Source: Toxotes chatareus (lineage: Eukaryota > Chordata > Actinopteri > Toxotidae). Taken from it: a DNA stretch of 64,000 nucleotides. Shown here in pieces: positions 1 to 12,984 of the stretch. The notes beneath the pieces are model-generated. The model did not search any database. It saw only the letters and a list, made by a program, of their open reading frames with translations, and was not told the origin of the DNA. The stretch's first letter is position 1, and every line of letters begins with the position of its first letter. The position numbers and the translations under genes are program-made. Where the stretch lies: NCBI GenBank assembly GCA_016801885.1, contig CM028884.1, positions 9,986,181 to 10,050,180 of the forward strand, written 5' to 3'.

Positions 1-403
1 ATCTAATCAGGTTCATGAAAATGGTTGTTTGACCCAAACAACTGCTCTGTTGAGCTGCCTGCAACAGAAACATACATTTAACTGTGAGTGATGAGCAGGA
101 CGTAACCCTAAAATGAGACGTGGACAGTGAAAATAATCCCAAAGCTAGACTATCGATCTGGTTGCAAAGCTAAGTGGCTCAAAAAGCCTCTCTGACATCA
201 TTTTACCATTAGTAAACATAATGGCTTTTCCTGAGTGTGCACTTTTCATCATAGAAACACGCGTTTATGCACAGACACACACTCAAACAGATATACACAC
301 AGATTCATCTGATCATGTGTCAGTGCAGAACCTATTAGCCGAGAAAGGATCAGTGACACAGTGAAAGAAAATGTGTGTAACTATATGGGACTTAAGAATG
401 CAG
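1..403. other. Noncoding sequence, no gene seen
   Basis: No ORF with coding character and no recognised repeat were found. There is a weak CA-rich stretch around 277-302. This is the left edge of the noncoding region upstream of the shf promoter. Confidence 0.5.
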
Positions 404-568
404 TGATTAGAAAATTAATCAATTAGTAGATCAACAGTAAATCGTTTGATAAAGAAATTATAGTTGATTCTTCATTTATTATGTGAGAATAATAAACATT
501 TGATGTTTACACCGTCTCAAAGGAGAGGATTTCCTTCTTTGTTTTGAATCATAGTTTACTTTGGGCAT
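404..568 (+). repeat. Decayed teleost dispersed repeat (family A, copy 1)
   Basis: This AT-rich stretch resembles a very common teleost interspersed repeat with 'gattaatcg'-type ends and an internal block of the form AAACATT...TCTCAAA..GAG..TT..CTTTGTTTTGAATCATAGT. A second, longer relative lies at 42451-42748 in the same orientation, and the two share the internal block at low identity. The copy is old, judging from many substitutions and indels. The family was recognised from memory and its exact ends are uncertain. It is probably a nonautonomous DNA element. Confidence 0.5.
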
Positions 569-654
569 CTGACAGAGTGATTACTTAGCTGATGAATGAA
601 CAAGAAAGAGACTGCAGTCATGCTAGCAGCTGTACAAGGCTGAGGCAGAGCAAT

Positions 655-865
655 ACTTTACTGAGCTAAATGCTAATGACAGCACGCTAACATGTTGATG
701 TTTAGCAGGTATAATGTCCGATGTTAGCAGGTATTTGGTCATAAATCTGTGAGTATTAGGCAAATTGATAGATGAAAAGTCAGGGGATCACCAGTCTGCA
801 CAAAATTTCAAAGCAATCCTTCAAGCTGTTAAGATATTTTACGAAAAACAGAAATGTGGTACTGC
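655..865 (+). repeat. Decayed teleost dispersed repeat (family B, copy 1)
   Basis: The copy contains the characteristic blocks GCTAACATGTTGATGTTTAG, 'aggtatttggtcataaa', 'gatgaaaagtcaggggatca' and 'caaaatttcaaagcaatcc' in the order found in a widespread teleost repeat. An inverted relative lies at 5300-5352. Bases 686-716 match the reverse complement of 5317-5347 at about 27 of 31 positions. The 63-codon ORF at 772-963 lies mostly inside this repeat and is not a gene. Confidence 0.65.
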
Positions 866-870
866 AATGG

Positions 871-3800
871 CTAAAAATACAAAATACACTGAAAATTACT
901 ATTAGTTGCTGCCCTAGTAACATGGTTGGATTCAAAGAAACCTGTTGTTATACCCTAAAGTGAGGATTTCATTCAGTTGCAGGAGAAGTAATGTTTTCTT
1001 TTCTTTCTTTGGCAGTATAGAGAGAGACATGGCAGACGTTCAGGGAGAGAGGGGTATGACATGACAACAAAGGCCCCCCAGCTGGCAACCAAACAGTGGA
1101 CAGTGCAGTCATGTGGATGCACCTCAACCATCAGTGCCACCAGGCGCCAGGGGAGTACGTAACGTTGAAGACTAGCTGTGGAGACTACTTTACTGTAGCC
1201 CTTTTCTGGGCAGAAAGGAAGCTCCAAGCTTAGACAGGTTTTACTGTCATCAAAAGGTCGCAGGTGAAAGATTGAAGCCGCTTGTCAAAGCGACCTTTAA
1301 CACACCACTGGCCCTTCACCTGCTCATGCTTTGTATGTCATTCTTGATAACAGTGCCAGCTGTATTCCACGACACTGTGAAATCCCACTGTGAATTTAAA
1401 TGAGCCAGATAATATTCTGTTAATATAGCTTTTCCTCTTTTGTTCTTCTGCTACTAAATCTCTACCTGCAGTCAGTCTTCATTCATAAATGTCCCAGTGT
1501 TTCAGTCTCTCTCCTCGACTCATTCACAAATTTCACTCGTTACTTTATCAACCAAGCTGGTTAGTGGCTGCATATCTTGAAATGTATTTGCAAAAGTTTT
1601 GTTCTCTTTCAGACTGTGTAATGTGCTGCACAGAAACTTCCTCATCTCCACTGATCCACTTGAGATTAACCTGGGAAATTTAACTGACGAGGTCCAACCA
1701 TCTACTATAACCACTGTCTGCTCTAGACTTTAGGGAGTACACTGTCTTACACTTACTCTCTCAGTGTCTCCACAGGCTTGCATTCCATGAAGAGGAGGAC
1801 ATTTATATAGAAATAGTCGAACTACCCAAATGTTTCTTTGTATCTACTGTGCAGAGGAGTTGAAACAAGTTGTACAACAAAAGTCACAGTGATCTAAAGT
1901 AGAGCAGTTATGATATGTGCTCTCACATTGCTTTGTTTTGTTGTTGTGATTGCTGACAAAAACCCTTCTGTACCTGGTGTTAAAATGCAATCTGTGTCTG
2001 GATCTCTTACCTGGAAAGGGAAAAGGCACGTTGGAAGTAAGAAGATGTAGATGTGATACATTGGCAAACCTCTCACTCACATTTTAATTGGATCTTTTTG
2101 GTTTAAATAGGGTCTAAGTGTTTAGAAAGCACTCAAGACACGTGTTTGAGCTTGGAGGCGGGTGTGCGCACATGCATTTGTTTAGTAAATGTGGGATTAT
2201 ACATGTCAATCTTTCATCCTTTATGTGTGGCTCTGTGTATTTTTGTGTGGGTGAGTGGGCAACGGTAGAAACTGTTCACTTGAATTTGCATGCATTTGTG
2301 TGCATATGTGCATGCTGATGAAGTCAGTGGATCAGAAACCCAGCAGCCTGTCTGCAGAAGCCCTGACCTCTGTGATGCTTTGTCAGAGGCCTGATCAGAC
2401 CAGGGCAGGAAGGTGAGTACAGACCACTGGAAGTGGCTTATTAGCATGAAGAGATGCACAAACATTCACACACAAGCACAACACACATCAACCCATAGGC
2501 GCATACTCAACACAAACACACATATATGTGCACATCCACACACACGCAACCACACAATATTGTTAGGGAAGAGTGAGCTGGATGGGGAGAGTGAGCATCA
2601 CTGTCCGGAACCCACCTGGTTTTCAGTGCCTGGACCCATTTTATTTAATGAATGCTCCAAAGAAAATGACTGTGCCTTGTATAATAGTTTATGGTTGAAC
2701 CCTTTGGTCACCGGGCAGCGCAATATAACTCACAATTTATCGCTTTTATATCATTTACTTTAATTAAATATATTGTGAGTGGACAGCTCCCCCGGGGCTC
2801 AATTTTATCACCGGGTGTTAATTATGCTCACTCAGATGAGACATGGCTTGCATCCATCCGAGGGAATGATAAAATTGAGCTCCGCATGGGAAGAATAGGC
2901 TGTTTCAGGTATCACGTAATGTATGCATTGGTCATTCCAGCCCTGTACTATGTAGGTTACAGTCTGGTCAAATGTCTGTCTGCAGTAATAATCGCAGCAG
3001 CAGCACTTCATCTCTTTTAGGAAAGTGTATCATTGACTTACAACTTAACTATGAAAAAAACAAAAGACGATATGAGCAGTTCTTATTAAACAAGTGAAAC
3101 AAATATGTCTATCTTAAGGAGCTTTCACATACTACATACATACTGTCCAATCAGTCTCTATTTTCTTAATTATTTCTTCCATGGTTGTAATTTAAGCCAT
3201 GAAAGACAACACAAAGGTCATGACCTTGTAGCAGTGGATTTATTTGGTGCACGAGGATATTTTTAGTATAGTAAACCTAGTTTTCTCTCTGTCTCTCTCT
3301 TACAGTCTGTCTGTCTCTCTGTTGTTCCCAGAACTTTCTCAGTGTGAAGATACAGACTGCTCTCTCAGGGGATGAGCTGTCACAGGGCTTGTATCCTGAG
3401 GGAAACAGAAAAGGTGTGCACTGCTCCATTTAGAACTCAATTTCAGGTAGCTAGCCAAGGTACATGCAAAATAACTACCAGGTTTTTGTGCACTTAGCTC
3501 GCTTAGCTGTGTTAAATGGTTTTTTAATGCATCTTGGAGGGTTCTCCCGTGTTGGGAAAATTTACTTTCTTAGATATCACTGCAAGATATATTACTGCAG
3601 CTGCCAAAAGCACAAATGCTTAGGACACTTCATTTTTTATCCAAAAGCAGCCACCTTTAATATATTCAAGACACCTAGATGTTTTTTCATCTAGCAAGTC
3701 TGAAACTGGTTTTGACCTTGACATTTTTTTTCATTCACCTTGCCAGTCAATCTTGGTTACAGACTAGTGAACTTCTGGTCACAAACTCAATTGACTGACC

Positions 3801-4879
3801 ATCAGTGTATTACCATCCAATGGAATCTGATTAAAGCTCCATTCTGAGGTTGGTGTGCAGCCATGTGCACATGCTCCATGTAGACAGTTAGGCCCAGTTG
3901 TGCAACTGGGAATTTAAATTATTCCTGCACAGTAAACAGCTTTTCAAATGTGAGTGTAGAGACTGTAGACTGTGTTTTTTTTTTTGCACTGAAGAGAGCA
4001 GACATTGTGGTGCAAATCATACACTCTAAGTCTGTTTCTATACTAAGTGTGACTTTGGTTTTGAGTATGTTAACTGTGAAGTCTTGAACTCTTGGAAGAG
4101 CACAAGAGGGTTCATTCAGTCATTATGAGCGTTTTGACTGTGTATTGCTTAACCTTTCCAGTCCATCTCTCAGAGTCATGTTGCATGGCCAAGCTTTGTT
4201 CAAATCCGCAGAAATTCATTTTAAATTCAAGTCAAGGTTCCAAGGTTTCCAAAGATAGCATTCAACATCATGCTGAATTCCACAGAAATGTGTCTGAAAG
4301 GAATCCATGTAATAGACCTAGAAATGCTCTATTCATCTAGAGTTTGAATATTTCACACAGTATGTACTGTATCTGCAATGAGGCACTGAAGCAAAGGGGA
4401 TATTCATGTGATGATGTTGAAATAAAGTATGTGAAACAAACAATATGGGGAATTTACAGGCAAAATCAGGGTCTAAGGACTTGAAAGAATTTGACACAAC
4501 TGCACAAGGTTCCACCTGCAAGACCTTTGTATAATGTGCTAGAGCGTCATCATTGGTAACTTTATGCTGACGATCACTGCACCTGTCAGAGATCCACTGG
4601 TGGAATTTTATTGTCCTCAGACATTGCTCAGAGGTTTTGAGATGGCTGCTATCAGCTTAACAGGCTCAGAATTACAACTGCTTTGAGACAATAGTCAGAG
4701 AGAAAAGGAGGGGAAAGACAACTGCCTGGAGCTCTCCAAGCTTTCACAGCACATAAAGATACATCTAATAAAGCACTGCTGGTTATTACCAAGGTGGCTA
4801 TTTCTAAGAGAAAACAAGAGTCTGGATCTTTCAAAGGGAAATATGCTTGTCTGGTGTTTGTTACACCATCAAGTTGACA
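871..4879. other. Noncoding stretch without recognised genes
   Basis: The ORFs here are short, overlap on both strands and show no domain or splice logic. Visible features are a CA-rich tract (about 2455-2550), a CT-rich tract (about 3283-3325) and a 14-bp inverted repeat at 2797-2880, listed separately. The 2690-2960 segment looks less repetitive and could be conserved noncoding DNA, but this cannot be shown from one sequence. Confidence 0.5.
2797..2880. repeat. Inverted repeat, 14-bp arms
   Basis: The left arm GCTCAATTTTATCA (2797-2810) is the exact reverse complement of TGATAAAATTGAGC (2867-2880), with a 56-nt spacer. One mismatch and two further matches extend the arms outward. Function is unknown. 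It could be a degenerate element end, a binding-site pair or a coincidence of AT-rich sequence. Confidence 0.6.
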
Positions 4880-4983
4880 GACTTTAGGGGTTAATCCCCT
4901 TGAGGAAAATTTGTTATTTGTGATATTGGGCTATATAAATAAAATTTAACTTGACTTGGCTTGGCTTGGCTTGACTGATTGAT
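4880..4983 (+). repeat. 3' tail fragment of a LINE/SINE-type retroelement
   Basis: The string 'gatattgggctatataaata' followed by 'aaaattt' and a short tandem (TTGGC)n tract (about 4952-4973) resembles the 3' tails of common teleost retroposons, which end in 'ctatataaataaaattgaattg'-like repeats. Only the tail is recognisable, so the copy is probably strongly 5'-truncated. Family assignment is from memory. Confidence 0.5.
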
Positions 4984-5224
4984 CAGTGGAGCAGTGAGCA
5001 ATGGGCAGGTGAGCATACATTCAGGATGTCATATATACAAAGAATTTCCAAACAGATTACAATATCTAGGAGAGAACCAAACCACAACCCTGCTAGTTTC
5101 AATTCTCTGCCAACTGAATTGATGACAGAACTAAGTAAGGTTGAATTCAACTCTAGTTGCACCAAGAGATCTGGATGCTTTGTCAAATTGCACATTATAG
5201 ATTTGTGTTTTAATTCTCAGCCAT

Positions 5225-5362
5225 GCTAATGATGTAGCTGTATGATGTGGACATCTATGTTAACATCAGTCATCCACCACTTTAAATCAGACTGAACTAT
5301 CTCAGTGCATGGTGAACATTATAACCGCTAAACATTAGCATGTTAGCATTGTTACTGTGATC
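5225..5362 (-). repeat. Decayed teleost dispersed repeat (family B, copy 2, inverted)
   Basis: 'catggtgaacattata' and 'ctaaacattagcatgttagc' are the reverse complement of the family B core seen at 686-716. Bases 5317-5347 match that core at about 27 of 31 positions. The repeat stops abruptly where LTR-like sequence begins (about 5364), so the LTR may have inserted into or beside it. Confidence 0.6.
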
Positions 5363-5363
5363 T

Positions 5364-5742
5364 TGTTGTGATTGTCTGCTCCACCCTGATGTTTCACCTG
5401 TTCCCAATTATCTCAGCTTCCTTGTGTTTTTAAGGCTCTGTGTTCCCTTCTCTTCTTGTCAGTTTCTCTGAGCTAGTTCCTCACTCATATCTCAGGACTT
5501 GTCTTCTTTGTTGTTTTGGTCATTAAAGAGTTCTTTATTTTCCATTGAGTATCTTTTTCTTGTTTTTTTTTCCCTACATGGATTTTTGGATTTCTTGATT
5601 TCTACTCCTGTCTGCCTGAATTCTAGTTTCTTCATCCATCAGCTTGTAATCACGTTTTACTATTAAAATATCTTAATTAGTCTTCCTGCTTAAGCGTCTG
5701 CATTTGGGTCCTTTCCCTGTGTTCCTGGTCTCTACTGCAACA
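5364..5742 (+). mobile_element. Probable solo LTR of a Ty3/gypsy-type retrotransposon
   Basis: The segment opens with TGTTGTGATTGTCTGCTCC and ends with TACTGCAACA, matching the TG...CA rule. Its body has the layout I associate with teleost gypsy LTRs: 'ccaccctgatgtttcacctg' near the start, a central C/T-rich region, a 'cattaaag' AATAAA-like segment, and 'gcgtctgcatttgggtcct' near the 3' end. No primer-binding site, gag/pol sequence or second LTR is seen next to it, so it would be a solo LTR. I could not find a clean 4-6 bp target duplication, which lowers confidence in the exact ends. Confidence 0.5.
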
Positions 5743-8700
5743 ATTTGAGAATATTGTTGTTGTTGTATTGCTATATTCTTTTCCTCTCTGGGTCATCAGC
5801 TTGAAACAGGTCAGTTCATCTGGATAACAGGGTTCAGTGCTGCCTGACTGCTCCATTCCAAAATCTTATGCAAATAAGACCTTTTGTAAGTTCACACCTA
5901 GGATGAGCTGCAGTAACATACCCTCCAAAGCAAGATGAGTCTCACTTTTGGATGTGTTGAATATCATTACATCAATTTGATATTTTCCAAGTGGGGGATT
6001 CATCATTTTTTTTGCCTGTGCACCTCAGAGTGTGGGGTTGGTGACAGACTGCGCAATAGATTCTCAGCACTTCCTTTTATAACATCCTCATTTACTGTTT
6101 GGAGCGCTTTAACAGACTTCCACATAAAAGAAAGGCGTGTGAATCCTTCTGCTTAATTGAGCGGGACTACTGTGATCACCTGTCTACTGTTCATGCAATA
6201 GGATAAAGAGTTTAGCTCTTGCTAGGTGTGTAATGAGGCTGTGGTTATGGCTGCCAGTGGCAAGTCGTCAGCCATTGAGCAGCCTGGACATCCTCCTGTC
6301 TCCCACATTACCCAGCACACATCCATCATTTTCAGGATGTAATCATCCCTCTGAAAACACCACTTCTATGGAGTCTCAGGGATCCTCTCCTGTGCGCGCT
6401 GACAAACCCGTGAGGAAATTACTTATCATTCACAGCCCTGTGATTGTCGAATACTGCCAGTCTCTCCTGTTTCTTAAAGGGAAGTCTCAAAACTCTCTCT
6501 CTCTTTTTCCCCCTCACCCCATTCTATCCATTTCCCCCCTCAGAACATAAAATGAAGATGAGAAGCCCATTGTCTTTTGATAATTTCCCTGGGGTGAAGC
6601 CCATTGAGTGCTACTGAGCTGTGTCTAATTTGTCTAGGAAGGTACTCAAGAATGCTGGATGCTCATGTTTAGTGGCATGTGAAATCTCACAGCTGATTCT
6701 TTCAGCAGCTGCAGTTCTCCACTACTCAGGCATCGTTTTTGCATGTAAACGGTAAACTGTCTGTGTCTCCTAGTGCTCGACAAATTCCAAAGGCATACTA
6801 ATGATAGTTATTATGCACCTGCATAGCAAATAAACATTTTTGTACACCTCTAAAAAGAAAATGAAGATTGTATCAGGCTGCAGGGATTTGGTCTATCTTC
6901 AAGGGGAATTTAGCAAAAAGGTTGCACTAACAGTTGCATTGAATTTGCTGAATCAATATGCAATTACAAGACAAACAATTATTGATATACTAAAGATTCA
7001 GAAGAGCAAGCCAACCACAACATTAAAACACAAGCCAGAGATCAATATGTAATTAACACAATTACAGTGGCCACACAAATTTTTATATTTCAGGCAATTA
7101 AACATGACATTAACTTACATTGAAACACATTCTTAGAGGAACAAGAAGTATCCTTATGAATCCCATGCCATCCCAGTTTTTCCAAACTTTATGTTACAGT
7201 CATCTTTTGCACATTTTCACAAAATAGCATTATGTCATGGTGAGGCTCATTTCCAAAACATTTCTGGAACTGACATTTGAAGGATATTTATGACCGCACA
7301 AAATCCAAGTAGCTATGGTCAGCTTCAGCCTCACTGCCATCGTCAGCTTGTTTTCATTATGACAATGTTTCCTGGTTTAGTTCTTAACCACACACCCTAC
7401 AACACAGCACAGCAATCTGAGCATCACTTTGGCAATTAATTATCAAGCAGGCCCATCAATGTTCTTTGTTTTCACTTGCTTCCTGGCAGCCTGCATCCAT
7501 GAAGGTGGGGGCGGGGCATATTGCTTTTGCTGTTGAATTATCTGTTTAGAGCTGTGCACTTTACCACATTGGGAAAAATGAAATAGGCAGCCATTAGTGT
7601 GAAAAGATATCAGTCAAGACAGAATTAAGGGCACACTCATCACCGATTTTGGCTCTGACATGGCATCAAAGCTCCAATCAGCCTGTTATTGGTTGTGACA
7701 CATGCACATTAGCATGACAATTGCAGTAATGCAAGAAGCCACTGGGTAACATTTCTCATCTTTTACAGATCTCCAAAATTGCAGCACAGAGTATTTCAGC
7801 CAGAAACGCCCCAGAGACTCTCTATGGCTCTTTACAGCTCTCTGCAGCTCCACCATTAAGCAAAATTCCCCCTCTATATACACCCAGAACCTGTTTCACC
7901 ATCCACCACAAGACTGGCACTAATAGGTTGCTATGAGACCAGTCTTTAAGATCGCCAAATTCACCTTATCGTTCACCAGCCACAGTTTACCTGCACAGTT
8001 AGAGACTTTCTTTGTCACAGAAATACATTAGAAATTAAAATTGGAATGAAAAAAGAAGGGGGGGTTTTGGGGGGGCATCCAATCACTGCACCCTCCAGCA
8101 AGGCAATCAATATGAGTGTAACTGTTGGCAATTCTCACTTTGGTAATTGCGCTTTGGAATAATGAAATCGTATTCAAGGTGAAGCACAACCGACAAAATA
8201 ATCATTTTGTTGATGTGAGAACCGGAGGGAGAGGAAGGGGGGAAAAATGATGAAGAGAATTATTATTACTGGGAGAAAAGCTTGCATTTTAAAAATATTA
8301 AACTTTTCTAAAATAAAAACAACAATAATGTTGCAACTATGGAGTTTTGAAATTACTGGATAGATTTTAAGGGGCATTATGGGGGCTGTAATGACCCCAT
8401 AATGAGAATTTGGATTTAAAAACTGACAACATTGGACTGGCCAGGATGTCACCTCACAATAGCATTATCTAAATCATTTCACAGTAGCAGTCTTCTGAGG
8501 ACTTTAACCCTCCCACCCCATGTGCGTGTCCTAATATGCTATTGCATACCAACAGTGTATTATAAAGGGACAGAGAGAAGACAAGAATGCTAGCAGTAAA
8601 TTTTCATCAGAGGCCACTGACTGTGTCAGACTGAGTGAAGAAGTAGGCTTGTGGAGCATGCCGCTCTGATCTATTACAGCCGCACTCAATACACTCACAT

Positions 8701-9694
8701 CTCTAACTATGATGGTGAACAACTGTCATTCTTGCACCCATAGTGGTGAGATTTATCTTTAAGTGTGCAGGTTTAGCAAATACTTTTTGTTCTCTACAAA
8801 CAACTGGACAGCTTCTGGTATTTTGAATATTTATTTAGAGCAAACAATATTTAAATATGTCGTCCATCTTTAGAAACGGCACATAATTTCATTTGTTCCC
8901 CGTCCTTTTATGTTCTTCTTAAGGGCCACAAATCACTCAGGATATATGCAAAATATTCTGCCTCATTTTCAGCAGGGGTCTGCAGCTTCTTAAACATTCC
9001 AACTACACACTTGGATACCAGTTAATAGGCAGTAAATCCTTATTTTGCACAGTTCGACAGTGTGGATTCTATCAAACTGGGTGACATACTTAGCCGGGTT
9101 CAAAAGGTAACATGTCGACTGGAGCGCTTCTCTTGCCAATAAATTCTAGGCCTCCACAGGAGAGTGACAGGAGAATCATTAAACTAAGGCCAGAAGAAAA
9201 TATTTAGTAAGATAAATAATTGACTAGGCGGCAAGTTTCACTGTTATATCTGCAAAAAGCATACAAGAGGGTCCAGTGAGACAAGATTGAATCAGAGGAC
9301 TGCCCAGAGCTGGAACTGCCAAAATGGAGAGAAGCTGCCGCTGAGGAAGGGTCACACTTGGCCAACATCAAACACCTGAGATTAGATCTGTTCCCTCACT
9401 GAGCCAGTCTGCAGATAGTCTGTTTACCCAGCAATAACATCATTTCATGATTTTTGCAAGAGTGTAAGGAATGAGCCTTTAGAAGAACCAGCGAAATGCC
9501 TTGAATAATTCCATTAAAAAAGCCTGGATCTATGCTATATGTCTGACATATACATCAAAAAGGAAATATACCAGTGATTTGAGCTTGCAGCAGCTCCAGT
9601 CAAACTGAGTAGAGAAAACAGAACAAAAAGGACTACTTACTGGAATTACTGTTGGCATATTAGGTTAGTGTGAAAGGGGTGGTGCTCTCTGCTG
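5743..9694. other. Noncoding stretch without recognised genes
   Basis: No ORF longer than about 105 codons is present and none resembles a known protein. The longest ORF (6233-6550) has no recognisable domain and overlaps no other evidence. A G7-T4-G7 tract lies at 8058-8075. Nothing else stands out. Confidence 0.5.
8058..8075 (+). repeat. G7-T4-G7 tract
   Basis: Two runs of seven G separated by TTTT could fold as a compact G-quadruplex if each run splits into two G3 tracts. There is no gene nearby and no further evidence of function. Confidence 0.5.
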
Positions 9695-9800
9695 TAGGGG
9701 TGGGAGGATCGATACCTAAAGTATCAATGCAACCAACACAAAGTCTTGTTCTGCGTATCAGTGCTAATGTCAATAAGATCCATACCGGAAACAAAATGGA
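9695..9800 (+). mobile_element. Possible hAT-type transposon end (TAGGGGTGGG)
   Basis: The sequence TAGGGGTGGGAGGATCGATA resembles 5' ends of some fish hAT elements that start TAGGGGTGGG. A short internal inverted pair GATAC...GTATC follows. No opposite terminal repeat or 8-bp target duplication was found downstream, so this is only a candidate fragment. Confidence 0.25.
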
Positions 9801-10130
9801 TCAGTCTCATGTTAGATCACACTGTGGGCACATGAACACTCTTCTTAGTGAATGCACTCTTTGTTTGTTGGTGCTGTTTGTGTGCTGTTAAAATACACAC
9901 ATTTTAACATTTTTAACTATCATTAAAACAGTCTTATTAATACAGAATAATCCGAAGAAATGTTTAATATCAGTCAGGGGTGATTTAATACTTGGCATAA
10001 GATCAGAACCAGATTTTGTGATATTGCCCTCTTACCTACTCTGTTGAAAGGTGACGAAAACAAACATCTTGTGCTCATTCTTGCACTTCTGTGAAATAAC
10101 GTCAAGTATTATGGTAAATTCAACTGTGTG

Positions 10131-10540
10131 CAGTGGTTATAGTAACTAAGTATATTTACTTTAGTATTGAACTTCAGTTTGGTTTGGAGAAACTTAACAT
10201 AAGTATTTCCATTTCATGCAACTTAATATTTCTCTTCTCCTATGCTTCAGAAGAAAATATACTATACTTAGATGTTTCTGACAGCCATAGCTTCTTAGAA
10301 ATTTGCAAGTCATTTTACAAAATGTGTATCTTAAACTAACCAACATTACATAAAGCAGTAATATAATAATAACACTCTGAGATGCACACTCTCCACAATG
10401 ACAGCTTTTACTTTTACAACTAATATCTATATGTTACAGTGAACATTGAATGCAGGACTTTTACTTTCAATATCAAGCAGAAAGTCTCTGTAATAAAGGG
10501 ATTTTTACTCAGGTATCTAAGTGCTTCTTCCATCACTGAC
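10131..10540 (+). repeat. Decayed teleost dispersed repeat (family C)
   Basis: The order of blocks matches a very common teleost repeat: 'agtaactaagtatatttact', 'aagtatttccatttcatgc', 'cagaagaaaatatacta', 'cactctgagatgcacactct', 'tgaatgcaggacttttact' and 'aagtgcttcttccatcactg'. The copy spans nearly the full consensus as I remember it but has many changes, so it is old. ORFs at 10133-10339 and 10420-10689 are readings of this repeat and not genes. Confidence 0.65.
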
Positions 10541-12984
10541 TGTAGTACAAATTGTTGTTTTTTTAATAAATTCTTTGGCTGAGTGGAAACTACCAAATCA
10601 GGCACAAGGCATATATAGAGCCCCACTAGACAGAGGTCAGGCCTCACTACATTGCAATAAACTGCACCTGTTTCCACTGTCGCCATCAAAATCTGTAATA
10701 AAAGAGTGAATGTATGTTTAGCTCATATCTATGCACACCTGTGTCCGGGCATACAGGGGGGGCCACACACATAAATCAGATTAGTAATCTGTCCTTGTCC
10801 TCCTTCACAGCAGAAGCACCCATTAATACTTCATTTCATCTCTGCAGTGGTGAGCCTTTCTGGAACAGCCAAAGGTGACAGCCACACAGTTGCTGGATGA
10901 GAAGCTAAAGGAGCTAGCTTTTAAGATCCCAGCCTGCACTTTGATTGACAGGCATGGGAAATCAAACAAAGCTGTGCAGACTGAAGACATGGGGAGGATT
11001 GATCCGCACACACAGGCTCGAACACAAGGGATGGAGCCCCACAGGGTAACATTATTAGGGAACAGCAGGCAAAATATTACATAGTGCACTAACCTCTCCT
11101 GTGTATGTCTTGTGTTGATACCATGGATGTATATCAGTTTTATGTTGGCTTCCTTCGTTTGCTTGTACAGTGCACTTGTGCAGTTTGTGTCCTAAATGTC
11201 ATACACAGACTTTCAGTGAAACAGAGTGACTGACTGATCAAAGTAAACACTCAAAAAATTCATAAATTCTTTGAATACCCTCTTAAGTCATGAGGTGGAG
11301 GTGTAAATTGAGGGGAGAAGACAGCTTAATGACATGTTTTTAAGTCTTCATACATCTTTGAAAAAAACTGATATTAGACTGGTGGCCCCAAATTCAGAGT
11401 GTGACTAACCTGATACCAAAAGACTATATTAATCACTAATCATGATTAATCTGAAATGAAAATGAGAGTAGGATGACAGGCCCCTGAGAGAGCTTTGAAT
11501 ACGTTCCTTTTTTCTGACTTTGACCTGGATGATTTGAATTTTGCACCTATATGGGACATGTAGATGTAAGATTAAGCTCCATTTAGCCGTCATTAATGCA
11601 GGACATTTTGTTAAGCATACTTCCTGTTTATCAGCAGCTGCTTCGCCTCCTGTTCAAACTGTTTCCTACAGTACATTCACGGTGGGAGCTTTGCAACCAC
11701 AGTCTTCTGCTTGTCTCCTTGAGCAATTAGATATTGATTTCCCTGATAAGGACCTTGGTGATACAGTCGTTGACAGACAGGTGAAATTTACGCTTTCACA
11801 GATGTTCCCTCAGTCCGGCGAACCGAATCAAAAGCCAAATGCTTGAATGACATTGCTGGAAAAAAGCACCTGATGCAAAGCACACAACTTTCGCAGCTTT
11901 GACTTCAAATGTCCTGCAGTTGCTTAAATCACTTAATCATGTTTCCATGGAGACCACTGGGGTGTAGATGCTCCGTATGTTTCTCAAAAAAGGTGTAAAT
12001 GTTTTGATAAATTATTGACATGCAAGAAAGAGCACAGTTTGAAACGACTTGCAGGAGCTCATTCGGAATCACATGAAAAATATAATACATTAAAATAACC
12101 AGTGGTAGTGAGGATATATGTATGTGAATAAGTGTGTGCGTTTGTGAATACTGTATGTATGCACATGGGATGGGTGTGGGCAAAAAGTAAAGCGGAGAGA
12201 GAGACAACTTGCTGCTACCACAAAATATTTTTTTGTGAAACTATTACAGTTACAAAGGATGAAGTCCATCCATTTATGAATATTTACTTGCTAGTGTTTG
12301 TTTCTGTTCGTTTTTTTTGATTAGTTGGTCAATTTATTTCAGGTTACACTAAAATGTTAAAGCAAAACATAGCCTAACACAAATGATTTAGTTCCCTTGC
12401 CTCTTTGGCTATAAAACTGATTCCCAGAGACTCATTTAAATAAGATATTTTGGTTTCAGTGTCGGTATTTAGATAAAAATGTGCCTTTGCAGCCAAATTA
12501 ATTTCTAATTATTGTTTTTCTTGACAGTAAATTATTGTTTTGTCATCTCAGGCTTTGCTGCATACCTCTGGGAAACGCATCAGACAAATTGAACATAAAC
12601 ATACCCATTTGTGCAAAGTGCTTCAGTTGTTTGCGCAGCATTTTTTTTCAGCTGCATCACTTAACACAGTTACAGTCTCCACCCACCTGTTTTAAAACAC
12701 AAGAAAAGCTTTAATGTTACAAAGATAGCTGCAAAATCTTCAGTTGACACTTTTGCTCCAGCCTGGTGCAATAGTACTGCAGCATGTGAATAGTGTACTG
12801 GTGAAGTATTTTGACATTCAGAAGCATTCTGTGTCACAGTTCATTCATGCATTCATTCATTACCTGCCTGTCTTTTTGTCATATTACTTAACTCTCCACT
12901 CACTTCAGGCCCTGCCATGCCCTCTTGACCAGCAGTAACCCCAGCTGTCCTGCCTTTCAGCCACTTGCCTTACCCTCACTCACC
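10541..12984. other. Noncoding stretch without recognised genes
   Basis: ORFs at 10823-11089 (-) and 11541-11846 (+) are the longest, and neither resembles a known protein nor shows convincing splice signals. No repeat family was recognised. Confidence 0.45.
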
